The notes beneath the pieces were generated by a model. That model saw nothing but the letters and a program-made list of their open reading frames with translations. It was not told where the DNA came from and did no database searches. From the NCBI GenBank assembly GCA_029251785.1, contig JAQXCQ010000095.1, positions 19,707-83,706 on the forward strand: a DNA stretch of 64,000 nucleotides. Direction: 5' to 3'. Below, one piece after another: positions 1 to 9,106 of the stretch. The stretch comes from Maricaulis sp. GTDB lineage: Bacteria; Pseudomonadota; Alphaproteobacteria; Caulobacterales; Maricaulaceae. Made by a program: the position numbers and the translations under genes. How positions within the stretch are numbered: position 1 is the stretch's first letter; each line of letters starts with the position of its first letter.

Positions 1-122
1 ATGCCTGGGGAGAGTTTGGTTATCTGTCCAGTCGCGGCCTGATCCCGATGCTCGATGATGAGCGGGCTGAAGCGGGTGCCCGAGCCCGCGCTCTGACGGC
101 GATGACCGAGGCGCCGGAATAG
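1..122 (+). CDS. 3' end of an unidentified gene (partial)
   Basis: An open frame entering from the left edge ends in TAG at 120-122 and gives about 39 residues, starting AWGEFGYLSSRG and ending TEAPE, with an Ala/Arg/Glu-rich tail. It is followed within 30 bases by a strong hairpin terminator, which supports it being a real gene end. I do not recognise the family from this fragment, and no function is assigned. Confidence 0.5.
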   Translation, partial: AWGEFGYLSSRGLIPMLDDERAEAGARARALTAMTEAPE

Positions 123-150
123 CGGTTACACACTTAAAGACTGCCAACGA

Positions 151-179
151 AAAACGCCGCCCTGATGGGGCGGCGTTTT
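151..179. terminator. bidirectional intrinsic terminator
   Basis: Perfect 12-bp stem (151-162 with 168-179; arms AAAACGCCGCCC and GGGCGGCGTTTT) with a 5-base loop TGATG. The A run on one flank and the T run on the other make it usable in both directions. It lies between the end of the rightward partial gene and the end of the leftward glycosyltransferase, which is where a shared terminator is expected. Confidence 0.9.
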
Positions 180-190
180 GCATTTGATCT

Positions 191-1369
191 CTATTCGGAC
201 GTCTTGCGACGACGCAGGCGCTTCCAGAAGCGTCGGCGTTCCGGCTTGGGTTGGGGCTTGAGATTGACGACAAAGTCGATCGCACACTGTTTCCAGGAAT
301 GCTTTTCCGCATGCGCACGGGGTGCGGCGCGATCAATTTCGAGGCAATCCAGACAGGCTTGGCGAATATCGTCATTGATGAAGCCGCCGCCAGAGCCGGG
401 AATGATGTCCTTGGGGCCGTGAGCCGGGAAGGCCGCAACCGGCGTGCCGCAGGCCATGGCCTCCAGATTGACCAGACCGAATGTATCCGTCCAGCTCGGG
501 AAAACAAACACATCGGCGTCGGCAAAATGTCGGGCCAATTCGTCACCAAATTTGGATCCGGTGAACACAGCGTCGGTGTATTTTTTCTTCAGCTCTTCCA
601 GCAGAGGTCCGTCACCGACAACCACTTTGGTCCCCGGCAGATCCAATTCCAAAAAGCATTCAATATTTTTCTCGACGGCAACCCGGCCGACATTGATCCA
701 GATCGGGCGCTCCATCCCCTCAAACAGATCCTCGCCATTCATATGGCGTTTGTCCGGGTTAAATAGCTCAACATCCACACCACGCGCCCACGGCGTGAGA
801 TTTTTAAAGCCCCGCGCCATCAAATCGTCGCGCATTGACGGGGTCGTCACCATCATTCGGCCGCCGGAATTGTGGAACCAGCGCATGAAAGCATAACCCA
901 CGGCCGTTGGAATGAATTTGAACCGGGCATTGATGTATTCGGGCAGTTTGGTGTGATAGCTGGTGGTGAAAGGCAGCTTCCACTTCAGGCAGAGACTGCG
1001 TGCCGCCATACCAAGGGGGCCTTCCGTGGCGATGTGGATCGCTTCCGGCTCAAACTCCTTGAAGCGTCGTGCGATGTCCTTTTTGGCACCCAGGGCGATC
1101 TGGATATCGGGATAAGTCGGCAGCGGGTAGGTCTTATACCCCAGTCCGGGATGGATGATTTCTACTTCGTGGCCCATCTCCCGACATTCCGCGATCGTGC
1201 GGGTCAGGGTGCGCACCACACCGTTCATCTGTGGCTCCCAGGCGTCCGTCACCAACATGATGCGTTGCGGCCGCTCTGCAGGCAAATTATCGGAATCGGC
1301 GGAATCGGTGTGATCCTCAGATGCGGACCCGGCTTGTTCTTCAATGGTGGACACGGTGTTTCCAGTCAT
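191..1369 (-). CDS. GT4-family glycosyltransferase
   Basis: About 392 residues with the two-lobed GT-B plan of family GT4 (glycosyltransferase group 1). The N-terminal lobe begins near residue 38 with MLVTDAWEPQMNGV, the typical donor/acceptor glycine-rich opening of mannosyltransferase-like members. The C-terminal lobe has the E-x7-E type motif in FPSWTDTFGLVNLEAMACG. Such proteins transfer a sugar from a nucleotide-sugar to a lipid or glycan at the cytoplasmic face; the substrate cannot be read from sequence. I chose the ATG at 1369 (AGGAAA about 12 bases upstream) over an in-frame start at 1453, which would add 28 residues with no family resemblance. The C-terminus is strongly basic (KRLRRRK). 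It is divergent from putA. Confidence 0.85.
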   Translation of the reverse strand: MTGNTVSTIEEQAGSASEDHTDSADSDNLPAERPQRIMLVTDAWEPQMNGVVRTLTRTIAECREMGHEVEIIHPGLGYKTYPLPTYPDIQIALGAKKDIARRFKEFEPEAIHIATEGPLGMAARSLCLKWKLPFTTSYHTKLPEYINARFKFIPTAVGYAFMRWFHNSGGRMMVTTPSMRDDLMARGFKNLTPWARGVDVELFNPDKRHMNGEDLFEGMERPIWINVGRVAVEKNIECFLELDLPGTKVVVGDGPLLEELKKKYTDAVFTGSKFGDELARHFADADVFVFPSWTDTFGLVNLEAMACGTPVAAFPAHGPKDIIPGSGGGFINDDIRQACLDCLEIDRAAPRAHAEKHSWKQCAIDFVVNLKPQPKPERRRFWKRLRRRKTSE

Positions 1370-1505
1370 GTTTTGAAACTTTTTCCTGCTGCCTATTAGC
1401 GCAAATGACGCCGGGCGCGAAGGGTCACAGCACACTGGACTTGCGAAGCGCAAAACTCGGTATCATTGTCCGGCGCAAATTCTTGTCTGGGAGAGCGCCC
1501 TAGCT

Positions 1506-4500
1506 ATGATTACAAAGTCTCGTGATACGATCAAATGGGATGAACTAGATTCCGCGAAATATGCGGATGAAGACTCGCTCGTTTCTACGTTGGCTGAACG
1601 AACCGGTCTGGACGCCGCCGCGCGGGATCGAATCCGTGATGGCGCGATCGACCTGGTCAAGCGCGCACGTGAATCCAAACGCCAGCGCGGTTTGATGGAA
1701 TCATTCCTCCAGGAATTTGGCTTGTCCAACAAGGAAGGCCTGGCTCTAATGTGCCTGGCCGAAGCCCTATTGAGAGTACCCGACGCTGGCACAGCGGACA
1801 GGCTGATTGCCGAAAAGATCACGAGTGGCGACTGGGGCGAGCATGCGGGCAATTCCGAAAGTTGGCTGGTCAATGCCTCCACGCTCGGCTTGATGCTCAC
1901 CGGTTCAATCATCGATGTAGAGAGTGATGCGCGTGCCAATCCGATGGAATATGTCCGCAAGCTGACCCAAAAAGTCGGCGAGCCGGTCATCCGCGCTGCT
2001 GTCATGCAGGCCATGCGCATTATGGGCGAACAATTTGTGCTGGGTCGCACGATCGAGGAAGCGCTCAAGAATGCGGCACGCGGAGAGGGTGCCATGGGCT
2101 CGTTTGATATGTTGGGTGAAGGCGCGCGCACCGCGGCCGATGCCCAGCGCTATCATCGTCGCTATATGGACGCCATCGAAGCGGTGGGCGCGGCGCGCGG
2201 TGAGGGGCCGATCGAATCTGTTCACGGTGTCTCGGTGAAATTGTCTGCCCTACACGCGCAGTATCACGCCGTGAAACAGGCACGCGTGATGGATGAGCTC
2301 TATCCCATGGTGCTCGAACAAGCCCGGGCAGCGAAAGCGCACGATATTGGTTTGTGTCTGGATGCCGAAGAAGCAGATCGGCTGGTTTTATCGTTGCGGA
2401 TCTTGGAGCGACTCGCCCGCGAACCCGACCTTGACGGTTGGGGCGGGCTCGGACTGGCAGTTCAGGCCTATCAAAAGCGTGGCCGTCTGGTGATCGAAAA
2501 ACTGATCGCGCTGGGGCGCGATTGCGGGCGCCGCTTTCTGGTGCGTCTGGTTAAGGGCGCCTATTGGGATACCGAGATCAAGATGGCCCAGCAAATGGGA
2601 TGGTCGGATTTTCCGGTCTGGACCACCAAGCCGGCCACCGATCTCAATTATCTCGTCTGTGCCCGCATGATGCTCAGCGCACCGGAGGCGATCTACTCAC
2701 AATTTGCCACGCACAATGCGCATTCTTTGAGTGCTGTTCGGGAAATGGCCCAGCAAGCGGGTGTCGACAGTTACGAATTCCAGCGCCTTCACGGTATGGG
2801 AGACGCGCTCTATGCCGCCGCGGCTGACGCCCATGGTGAAAGGGCTGTGCGGGTTTATGCGCCCGTTGGCAGCCATGAAGATTTGCTGCCTTATCTCGTG
2901 CGTCGTCTGTTGGAAAATGGTGCCAATACGTCCTTCGTGCATTCCTTCCTGGACCCGGATGTGCCGGTTGAAGATGTGGCACGCGGCCCGTTCGAGAAAG
3001 CTATCGACATCAAACGTCACCCTTCCATTCCGGCGCCGATGGCGCTTTACGGAGATGATCGCATGAACTCCACCGGTACAGACTTGTCACAGACCGCCGT
3101 ATGTGAGCGCGTTGCCAGCGCTGTGAAAGCCCTCCACGCCAGCCTGCCAATCTCGGCGACGGCGATGATCGGTGATACGGCCAGTACCGGCCCCGCGCAG
3201 GCGATCACCAATCCGGCCGATCGTTCAGCAATTATTGGACATATCGTCGAGGCCAGCATCACTGATGTCGATACCGCCTTCAAATTGGCCGAATCTGCCC
3301 AGCCCTCCTGGGACCAATCAGGTGGTATTGCGCGCGGTGCCATCCTTCGCGCCATGGCGGATGCAATGGAAACGGATACGGATCGTCTGATCGCCCTGAT
3401 GGCGCTGGAGGCCGGTAAGACATTGGAGGACGGGATCGCGGAGGTGCGCGAAGCGGTCGATTTCTGTCGTTATTATGCCGCCCAGGCCGAACGTGAATTC
3501 AATGAAGATACGCGCCTGCCAGGGCCAGCAGGCGAGACCAATCATCTGGGATTGAAGGGGCGGGGAGTCTTCGTCTGTATCAGTCCGTGGAATTTCCCGC
3601 TCGCCATCTTCGCCGGCCAGGTTGCGGCTGCCCTGGCAGCTGGAAATACCGTTTTGGCGAAGCCGGCCGAGCAGACTCCGCTGATCGCCTATGAAGCCGT
3701 CAAAATGTTCCGCAAAGCCGGATTGCCCGACAATGTCTTGCACCTGTTGCCCGGACGCGGTGAAACTATTGGTGCCGCGCTCACCACTGACCTGCGCACG
3801 GCCGGTGTCGCCTTTACCGGATCAACCGAAGTTGCGCGCCTGATCAATCGCTCACTGGCCGCCCGTGATGCCGCCATTGCGCCCCTGATCGCGGAGACCG
3901 GTGGTCTCAACGCGATGTTTGTCGACACCACGGCCTTGAAGGAACAAGTCGTCGACGACGCTGTCATGTCCGCCTTTGGTTCCGCCGGTCAACGCTGCTC
4001 GGCCCTGCGAATCATATTTGTGCCAGACGATGTCGCCGATGACTTCATCGAGGGACTGGCCGGCGCGATGGATGAGCTGGCGATCGGTGACCCGACGAAC
4101 CCCGCAACAGATGTCGGCCCGGTGATCGATGAAGAGGCGCGGCTGATACTCGAGCGTCATATGGAGCGCATGCAGGCTGAAGGACGTGTCATCAAACAAT
4201 TGGACATCGGCACGCTGGCCAACGAATCGTCTTTCTACGCGCCGGCTCTGGTCGAAATTCCGTCTATGGACCTGCTGGAGCGAGAGGTGTTCGGTCCGAT
4301 TCTGCACGTTATAAAATACAAGCCGAAGCAGATCGACGAAATTACCGCCGCGCTCGCAGCGAAGGGATACGGTCTCACACTCGGCATCCACTCCCGTTTG
4401 CAATCTTTCCACAGCCAAGTTCAGTCCGCCGTGCCCGCCGGGAATGTGTATGTGAATCGCAACATGATCGGCGCCGTCGTCGGTGTTCAGCCATTCGGCG

Positions 4501-4631
4501 GAGAGGGCTTGTCTGGTACGGGTCCAAAGGCGGGTGGTCCTCACTATTTGCACCGGTTTGCCGGCGAAAGAACGGTCACTGTGAACATTGCAGCCCAAGG
4601 AGGAGACCCTGAGCTGCTTAATCTGTCTTGA
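1506..4631 (+). CDS. putA: bifunctional proline dehydrogenase / glutamate-semialdehyde dehydrogenase
   Basis: PutA oxidises proline to P5C with FAD, then to glutamate with NAD. The 1041 residues match the short, type A form. The PRODH barrel shows VSVKLSALH (about residue 242), RLVKGAYWD (about 347), FQRLHGMG (about 425) and the YAPVGSHEDLLPYLVRRL segment. The aldehyde dehydrogenase half has ISPWNFPLAIF, the general-base ETGG motif (Glu797) and the nucleophile Cys831 in GSAGQRCSAL. The PFGGEGLSGTGPKAGGPHY end is also typical. There is no N-terminal ribbon-helix-helix DNA-binding domain as in the enterobacterial protein, so it should be purely enzymatic here. GGGAGAG lies about 11 bases before the ATG. 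Its neighbours are unrelated and it appears monocistronic. Confidence 0.97.
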   Translation: MITKSRDTIKWDELDSAKYADEDSLVSTLAERTGLDAAARDRIRDGAIDLVKRARESKRQRGLMESFLQEFGLSNKEGLALMCLAEALLRVPDAGTADRLIAEKITSGDWGEHAGNSESWLVNASTLGLMLTGSIIDVESDARANPMEYVRKLTQKVGEPVIRAAVMQAMRIMGEQFVLGRTIEEALKNAARGEGAMGSFDMLGEGARTAADAQRYHRRYMDAIEAVGAARGEGPIESVHGVSVKLSALHAQYHAVKQARVMDELYPMVLEQARAAKAHDIGLCLDAEEADRLVLSLRILERLAREPDLDGWGGLGLAVQAYQKRGRLVIEKLIALGRDCGRRFLVRLVKGAYWDTEIKMAQQMGWSDFPVWTTKPATDLNYLVCARMMLSAPEAIYSQFATHNAHSLSAVREMAQQAGVDSYEFQRLHGMGDALYAAAADAHGERAVRVYAPVGSHEDLLPYLVRRLLENGANTSFVHSFLDPDVPVEDVARGPFEKAIDIKRHPSIPAPMALYGDDRMNSTGTDLSQTAVCERVASAVKALHASLPISATAMIGDTASTGPAQAITNPADRSAIIGHIVEASITDVDTAFKLAESAQPSWDQSGGIARGAILRAMADAMETDTDRLIALMALEAGKTLEDGIAEVREAVDFCRYYAAQAEREFNEDTRLPGPAGETNHLGLKGRGVFVCISPWNFPLAIFAGQVAAALAAGNTVLAKPAEQTPLIAYEAVKMFRKAGLPDNVLHLLPGRGETIGAALTTDLRTAGVAFTGSTEVARLINRSLAARDAAIAPLIAETGGLNAMFVDTTALKEQVVDDAVMSAFGSAGQRCSALRIIFVPDDVADDFIEGLAGAMDELAIGDPTNPATDVGPVIDEEARLILERHMERMQAEGRVIKQLDIGTLANESSFYAPALVEIPSMDLLEREVFGPILHVIKYKPKQIDEITAALAAKGYGLTLGIHSRLQSFHSQVQSAVPAGNVYVNRNMIGAVVGVQPFGGEGLSGTGPKAGGPHYLHRFAGERTVTVNIAAQGGDPELLNLS

Positions 4632-4777
4632 CCACAGATTCCCTTTTTGGAGGCTTGCAAATCGGGCGCTCAAACGGCTTAACTGACCGTGTTCAGTGCG
4701 GCGAGTGATTCAGTCTTTGTTAACCAAAAAAAGCACTTTCAGGCCCTTCAGACCGTTGACCTCGTGATAAGCCTTGA

Positions 4778-4826
4778 TCACTATATGTTGGGTCAGCTGG
4801 GAACGCCGACACACTATACAGCCTTT
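4778..4826 (+). promoter_or_regulatory. candidate NrdR operator pair upstream of nrdA
   Basis: A 16-mer at 4778-4793 (TCACTATATGTTGGGT) matches the NrdR-box consensus ACACWATATATWGTGT at about 13 positions. A weaker one at 4811-4826 (ACACTATACAGCCTTT) follows 33 bases later, close to three helix turns, as is usual for paired NrdR boxes. The pair lies about 80-120 bases before the nrdA start. NrdR is a known ATP/dATP-sensing repressor of ribonucleotide reductase genes; its binding here is inferred. A second box of the same type precedes nrdB. Confidence 0.7.
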
Positions 4827-4901
4827 TTAGAGTGAAATGAGCGTTAGGGGTGATGCCTCGCGCTGACAAGTTTTTGTGCCTGTTTTGGGAGCAGCATTGT
4901 T

Positions 4902-6797
4902 ATGACGCCACTGGATTCTGCCATCAATCAGAAGACCGATATCGACCTTCCGGCCGTCCCGGAACCAAAGCGTGGCAAGCCTCGCTCAAACGGGACAAAA
5001 CACCTGCGCGTCGTCAAGACAGTGACGGTCGATCGAAGCCGGGATGCGCTGCTGACAGATTTCGGCAAGAAGACCATGGAAGATCGCTATCTTCTGCCAG
5101 GCGAAAGCTATCAGGACATGTTTGCGCGCGCCGCCACGGCCTATGCCGATGACGATGAACACGCGCAGCGTCTCTACGATTATATGTCCAAGCTCTGGTT
5201 CATGCCGGCGACGCCGATTCTCTCGAATGGTGGCGCCGATCGCGGACTACCCATTTCATGCTTTTTGAATTCCGTCAGCGATTCGCTCGACGACATTGTG
5301 GGCACCTGGACAGAGAATGTCTGGCTCGCCTCCAATGGTGGTGGCATCGGAACCTATTGGGGCGATGTTCGCTCGATTGGTGAGAAGATCGGCAAGAATG
5401 GCCAAACCTCCGGTATCATCCCCTTCATCCGGGTGATGGATTCCCTGACATTGGCGATTTCTCAAGGGTCGTTGCGCCGGGGCTCCGCCGCGGTTTATCT
5501 GGATGTGCACCATCCCGAAATCGAGGAATTTCTGGAAATCCGGAAGGCCTCCGGCGATTTCAATCGCAAATCACTCAATCTGCATCACGGTCTCAACGTC
5601 TCCGACGCTTTCATGGAAGCCGTACGCGACGACAAGGAATTTGATCTGATTTCGCCCAAATCCGGCGAAGTGGTCAAATCCATCAATGCGCGCAAGCTGT
5701 GGCAGAAAATTCTCGAGCTTCGTCTGCAGACCGGCGAGCCCTACATTATTTTCTCCGACACAGTGAACAACGCCCTGCCGGCTCACCAGCGTAAGCTGGG
5801 TCTGAAAGTGCGCCAGTCCAATTTATGCGCGGAAATCATGCTGCCTACGGGCTATGATCATAATGGCAAGGAGCGCACAGCCGTTTGCTGTCTGTCCTCC
5901 ATGAATGCGACCAAATTCCTGGAGTGGAAAGATGATCCGATGATCATCGAAGATATCTATCGCTTCCTGGACAATGTGCTGCAGGACTTTATCGACCGCG
6001 CTCCACCAGAAATGGATCGTGCGGTCTATTCCGCCATTCGCGAGCGTTCCGTCGGTCTCGGTCTCATGGGTCTTCACACATTCATGCAGCAAATGAATGT
6101 GCCGTTTGAATCCGCCATGGCCAAAGCTTGGAACACTAAAATATTCAAGCATATACGGACCGGTGCCGATGCTGCTTCCGTGACGCTTGCCGAAGAGCGG
6201 GGCGCATGTCTCGACGCGGAAGAGAATGGTGTAAAAGCGCGGTTCTCGCACAAGCTTGCGGTCGCGCCGACCGCGTCAATCTCAATCATTTGTGGCGGAG
6301 TTTCGGCGGGCATCGAGCCTATTCCGGCCAATGTCTACACCCACAAAACTCTGTCCGGTTCGACAACGGTCAAGAACCCGCAGCTCGAGGCCTTACTTCA
6401 ATCGAAGGGTAAAGATACACCGGAAATTTGGTCGTCTATTCTCGAACACGAAGGGTCTGTCCAACATCTCGATTGCCTGGACGAACACGATAAGGCGACA
6501 TTCCGCACCGCGTTTGAGATCGACCAGCGTTGGGTGATTGAACACGCCGCCGATCGTGGACCGTACATTTGCCAGTCGCAATCGCTCAATGTCTTCCTGC
6601 CGGGTGATTCCAATAAATGGGACCTGCACATGCTGCATTGGTCTGCCTGGGAAAAGGGTGTGAAATCTTTGTATTATTGTCGCTCGAAGTCTGTGCAACG
6701 TACGGCGTATGCCGGAGCAGATTCGAAATCTGACATGCAAGCATCGCTCGAGGCAGCCGCGCCGACCGATTACGAAGAATGTCTCGCCTGCCAATAG
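4902..6797 (+). CDS. nrdA: class I ribonucleoside-diphosphate reductase, alpha subunit
   Basis: The large catalytic subunit, which reduces ribonucleotides to deoxyribonucleotides for DNA synthesis. Active-site residues are visible: Cys120 (in PISCFLNSV), Asn307-Cys309-Glu311 (in SNLCAEIMLPTG), Cys329 (in AVCCLSSMN), the radical-transfer tyrosine pair Tyr591-Tyr592 (in SLYYCRSKS) and the C-terminal redox pair Cys627/Cys630 (ECLACQ). At 631 residues it is shorter than the E. coli protein. The first about 40 residues are low-complexity and basic, and no N-terminal ATP-cone is seen, so the usual dATP activity switch appears absent. nrdB is not adjacent but 1.3 kb downstream under its own NrdR-type site. 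Confidence 0.96.
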   Translation: MTPLDSAINQKTDIDLPAVPEPKRGKPRSNGTKHLRVVKTVTVDRSRDALLTDFGKKTMEDRYLLPGESYQDMFARAATAYADDDEHAQRLYDYMSKLWFMPATPILSNGGADRGLPISCFLNSVSDSLDDIVGTWTENVWLASNGGGIGTYWGDVRSIGEKIGKNGQTSGIIPFIRVMDSLTLAISQGSLRRGSAAVYLDVHHPEIEEFLEIRKASGDFNRKSLNLHHGLNVSDAFMEAVRDDKEFDLISPKSGEVVKSINARKLWQKILELRLQTGEPYIIFSDTVNNALPAHQRKLGLKVRQSNLCAEIMLPTGYDHNGKERTAVCCLSSMNATKFLEWKDDPMIIEDIYRFLDNVLQDFIDRAPPEMDRAVYSAIRERSVGLGLMGLHTFMQQMNVPFESAMAKAWNTKIFKHIRTGADAASVTLAEERGACLDAEENGVKARFSHKLAVAPTASISIICGGVSAGIEPIPANVYTHKTLSGSTTVKNPQLEALLQSKGKDTPEIWSSILEHEGSVQHLDCLDEHDKATFRTAFEIDQRWVIEHAADRGPYICQSQSLNVFLPGDSNKWDLHMLHWSAWEKGVKSLYYCRSKSVQRTAYAGADSKSDMQASLEAAAPTDYEECLACQ

Positions 6798-6837
6798 AAA
6801 ATCACCAGGCCAACATATCAGCGCCAGACACGTTCAG

Positions 6838-6864
6838 GACGGCTCCGAATCACGCGGGGCCGTC
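6838..6864 (+). terminator. probable terminator after nrdA
   Basis: A 10-bp stem GACGGCTCCG (6838-6847) pairs with CGGGGCCGTC (6855-6864) with one G-U, and a 7-base loop. It is followed by TGTCATTTC, a weak T run. It lies 40 bases past the nrdA stop. Confidence 0.55.
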
Positions 6865-6972
6865 TGTCATTTCAGGTAAGTTTTCCAGCTCATAATCTAA
6901 TCTGGAGGATAGGCCGTAATCCAATAGACGAAATACAGTCGAATCAAATACAGTTATTCCCCTGAGAGGCGA

Positions 6973-7003
6973 AAGCACGTGCACCCCGATGGTTAACGTG
7001 CTT
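6973..7003 (+). promoter_or_regulatory. inverted repeat in the leader of the LpxR-like gene
   Basis: AAGCACGT (6973-6980) and ACGTGCTT (6996-7003) form a perfect 8-bp inverted repeat with a 15-base middle. It ends about 28 bases before the preferred start at 7031 and spans an alternative ATG at 6989. It could be an operator or a leader hairpin; no known motif is recognised. Confidence 0.35.
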
Positions 7004-7030
7004 GAGTTCGCAACTAGGGGGAGTTGGGAC

Positions 7031-7858
7031 ATGCGTTTGGGACGAGTCCATGAGCTGTTACTGGCAGGTGCCATCGCATTCGGTGGTACGTGTTATGTCC
7101 TGACCACCCGGAGTGACGCCGATACCAAGTGGGCATCATCCTCGCAAATGATCCAGGAGCAATTCCTGCAGGAGGGCGATGTTCGACCATTATCGCCGTC
7201 CGCCGCTCGGGTGGCTTTGACCGCCTTGTCAATGGATGCTGATCCGATCGGACGCGATTCCGTTGCCGCCTTGTCCAGCGCTCCGGCGGCTCAAATAGAT
7301 TTGGGATCGGCCGGTATGCTCCAGCTTGCCATTCTCAATTCTGACTCCGGCGATATCGCCTACGACCTCTTCGCAGCGGATGCGAATTCTAACTCCGCAG
7401 TGGTCCTTGATCGCGGTCCGAGGGAAGCAACTTTGGCGGTCAATTATCAACGCCCATTCGAAACAATGGGGCGCGGCGCTCAACTGGACGTATCCTTCAC
7501 GCCGCGTGCTGCTGTCAGCCTCGGCCCCGACGGTTCAGCCGCCGGTGCCGGTGCAGAAGTTCGCGTCGGCCGGTATTTGGCTGAATCACTCGCCGACAGA
7601 CCCAGTTGGTATATGTTTGCCGGCGCCGATCGCCGGGCTTTGTTGTATGATCCCGCGCAGGGAACAGATTTCACCCAGGCGCTCAGTTTGACGCGGCGTG
7701 AGGTGATTGGTGATTTGCAGGCTGGCGTTGCTATGCGCATCGGCGATACAGATTTGTCCGTCGCCTATGTGCGCCGCGACTATAAGCACGTCGCCGGTGT
7801 GACCAGCTTTGATGAGACCGAAAGTTTTGGTGCGGTTTCGCTCAATTGGGCTTGGTAA
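7031..7858 (+). CDS. LpxR/DUF2219-like outer-membrane protein
   Basis: About 275 residues. An N-terminal hydrophobic stretch (HELLLAGAIAFGGTCYVL) looks like a signal or anchor. It is followed by a linker, then alternating beta-strand-like sequence ending in an aromatic residue (SLNWAW), as outer-membrane barrels do. The last 130 residues (GSAAGAGAEVRVGRY, SWYMFAGADRRALLYD, VAYVRRDYKHVAG) resemble the C-terminal part of LpxR-type lipid A 3'-O-deacylases. The assignment is by pattern and the catalytic residues of LpxR are not clearly visible, so enzymatic activity is doubtful. The start at 7031 has GGGGGAG seven bases upstream; an ATG at 6989 lacks such a site. Confidence 0.55.
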   Translation: MRLGRVHELLLAGAIAFGGTCYVLTTRSDADTKWASSSQMIQEQFLQEGDVRPLSPSAARVALTALSMDADPIGRDSVAALSSAPAAQIDLGSAGMLQLAILNSDSGDIAYDLFAADANSNSAVVLDRGPREATLAVNYQRPFETMGRGAQLDVSFTPRAAVSLGPDGSAAGAGAEVRVGRYLAESLADRPSWYMFAGADRRALLYDPAQGTDFTQALSLTRREVIGDLQAGVAMRIGDTDLSVAYVRRDYKHVAGVTSFDETESFGAVSLNWAW

Positions 7859-7962
7859 AAAGCAGGTATTTTACCTGTATTTAAGTGATTGAATCAGGTC
7901 ACGATATTGAAGCCAGCCTGGCCTTGCGATAGATATCAACAGACAAAAGTGCTTATCCCCAG

Positions 7963-8009
7963 CATCTATCCCTAGACGTTTTGGTAAGCTCATACACAAT
8001 ATGTTGTGG
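7963..8009 (+). promoter_or_regulatory. candidate NrdR operator upstream of nrdB
   Basis: ACACAATATGTTGTGG at 7994-8009 is a near-perfect NrdR box (about 14 of 16). A degenerate partner (core CTATCCCTAG, box 7963-7978, about 8 of 16) lies exactly 31 bases upstream, the classic spacing. The strong box ends 46 bases before the nrdB ATG and would lie inside the reading frame if the in-frame start at 7981 were used, which argues for the start at 8056. Confidence 0.8.
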
Positions 8010-8055
8010 GTCGCGCGTGCGCGAACTGATTCTGTTGCCTCAAGGAAATATTGCC

Positions 8056-9093
8056 ATGTCGACCGCTGAAACCAAACTCCCAGGCCTTCTGACACCGAGC
8101 CATTCCTACAAGCCATTTCACTATCCTTGGGCCTATGAGTTCTGGAAGAAGCAACAGCAAGTCCACTGGATGCCTGAAGAGGTTCCACTCGGCGAGGATT
8201 GTAAGGATTGGGCGACCAAGCTGAATGATGGTGAGCGCAATTTGCTGACGCAGATTTTCCGCTTTTTCACCCAGTCAGACGTCGAGGTGAACGACAATTA
8301 CATGGAGCGCTATTCGCGCGTCTTCAAACCCACCGAAATCAAGATGATGCTGGCCTCCTTCTCCAATATGGAGACGATCCACATCGCCGCCTACGCCCTG
8401 CTACTTGAAACGATCGGCATGCCCGACAGCGAGTTTTCCGCCTTTATGGAATACGAGGCGATGGCCGATAAACACAATTTCATGCAGGAATTTGGCGTTG
8501 AAACGGATGCGGACGTCCTGCGTACCGTCGCGATGTTTGGCGCCTTCACCGAAGGTCTTCAATTATTTGCCTCCTTCGCCATGTTGATGAATTTCCCGCG
8601 CTTCAACAAAATGAAGGGCATGGGCCAGATCGTCACCTGGTCGATCCGCGATGAAAGCCTCCATTGTGAGGGCATGATCAAGCTGTTCCACGAATTTGCC
8701 GCAGAGACCGGTGCCCTGACCCAGGAGGTCAAGGATGATATTGTCGAGTGTTGTCGCACAGTCGTCGCACTCGAAGACAAATTCATCGATCTGGCTTTCG
8801 AAATGGGCGATGTCGAGGGCATGACGCCCGACGATATCAAGCAATACATTCGCTACATCGCGGACTGGCGTCTGCAACAGCTCGAACTGTCGCCCATCTA
8901 CGGCGTCAAAACGCATCCGCTGCCGTGGCTGTCAGAAATCCTCAATGGCGTCGAACACGCCAATTTCTTTGAAGCGCGCGCGACGGAATATTCCAAGGGT
9001 GCCACCCAGGGCGACTGGCATGGCACAGACGGTGTCTGGGGCATGTTTGACAAACGCAAGACTGAGGAACCGGCCGAAGAATTGGCCGAGTAG
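8056..9093 (+). CDS. nrdB: class I ribonucleoside-diphosphate reductase, beta subunit
   Basis: 345 residues of the ferritin-like R2 subunit, which holds the metal centre and tyrosyl radical and passes it to NrdA. The metal/radical signature is complete: Glu106 and His109 with the radical Tyr113 in NMETIHIAAYALLLET, and the second E-x2-H pair in SIRDESLHCEG. A phage-like insertion or ATP-cone is absent. The start at 8056 has AAGGAAA about 8 bases upstream and follows the NrdR site. The Glu-rich tail (KTEEPAEELAE) would carry the NrdA-binding end. Confidence 0.95.
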   Translation: MSTAETKLPGLLTPSHSYKPFHYPWAYEFWKKQQQVHWMPEEVPLGEDCKDWATKLNDGERNLLTQIFRFFTQSDVEVNDNYMERYSRVFKPTEIKMMLASFSNMETIHIAAYALLLETIGMPDSEFSAFMEYEAMADKHNFMQEFGVETDADVLRTVAMFGAFTEGLQLFASFAMLMNFPRFNKMKGMGQIVTWSIRDESLHCEGMIKLFHEFAAETGALTQEVKDDIVECCRTVVALEDKFIDLAFEMGDVEGMTPDDIKQYIRYIADWRLQQLELSPIYGVKTHPLPWLSEILNGVEHANFFEARATEYSKGATQGDWHGTDGVWGMFDKRKTEEPAEELAE

Positions 9094-9106
9094 TTTCGCC
9101 TCAAGT

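Noticed and set aside
3852..4673. 273-codon antisense frame over the putA end
   Set aside because: Lies wholly over the conserved aldehyde dehydrogenase domain; no motif or ribosome site.
7981..8055. N-terminal extension of nrdB (start at 7981)
   Set aside because: It would translate through the near-perfect NrdR box and adds residues unlike R2 proteins; the ATG at 8056 has a proper ribosome site.
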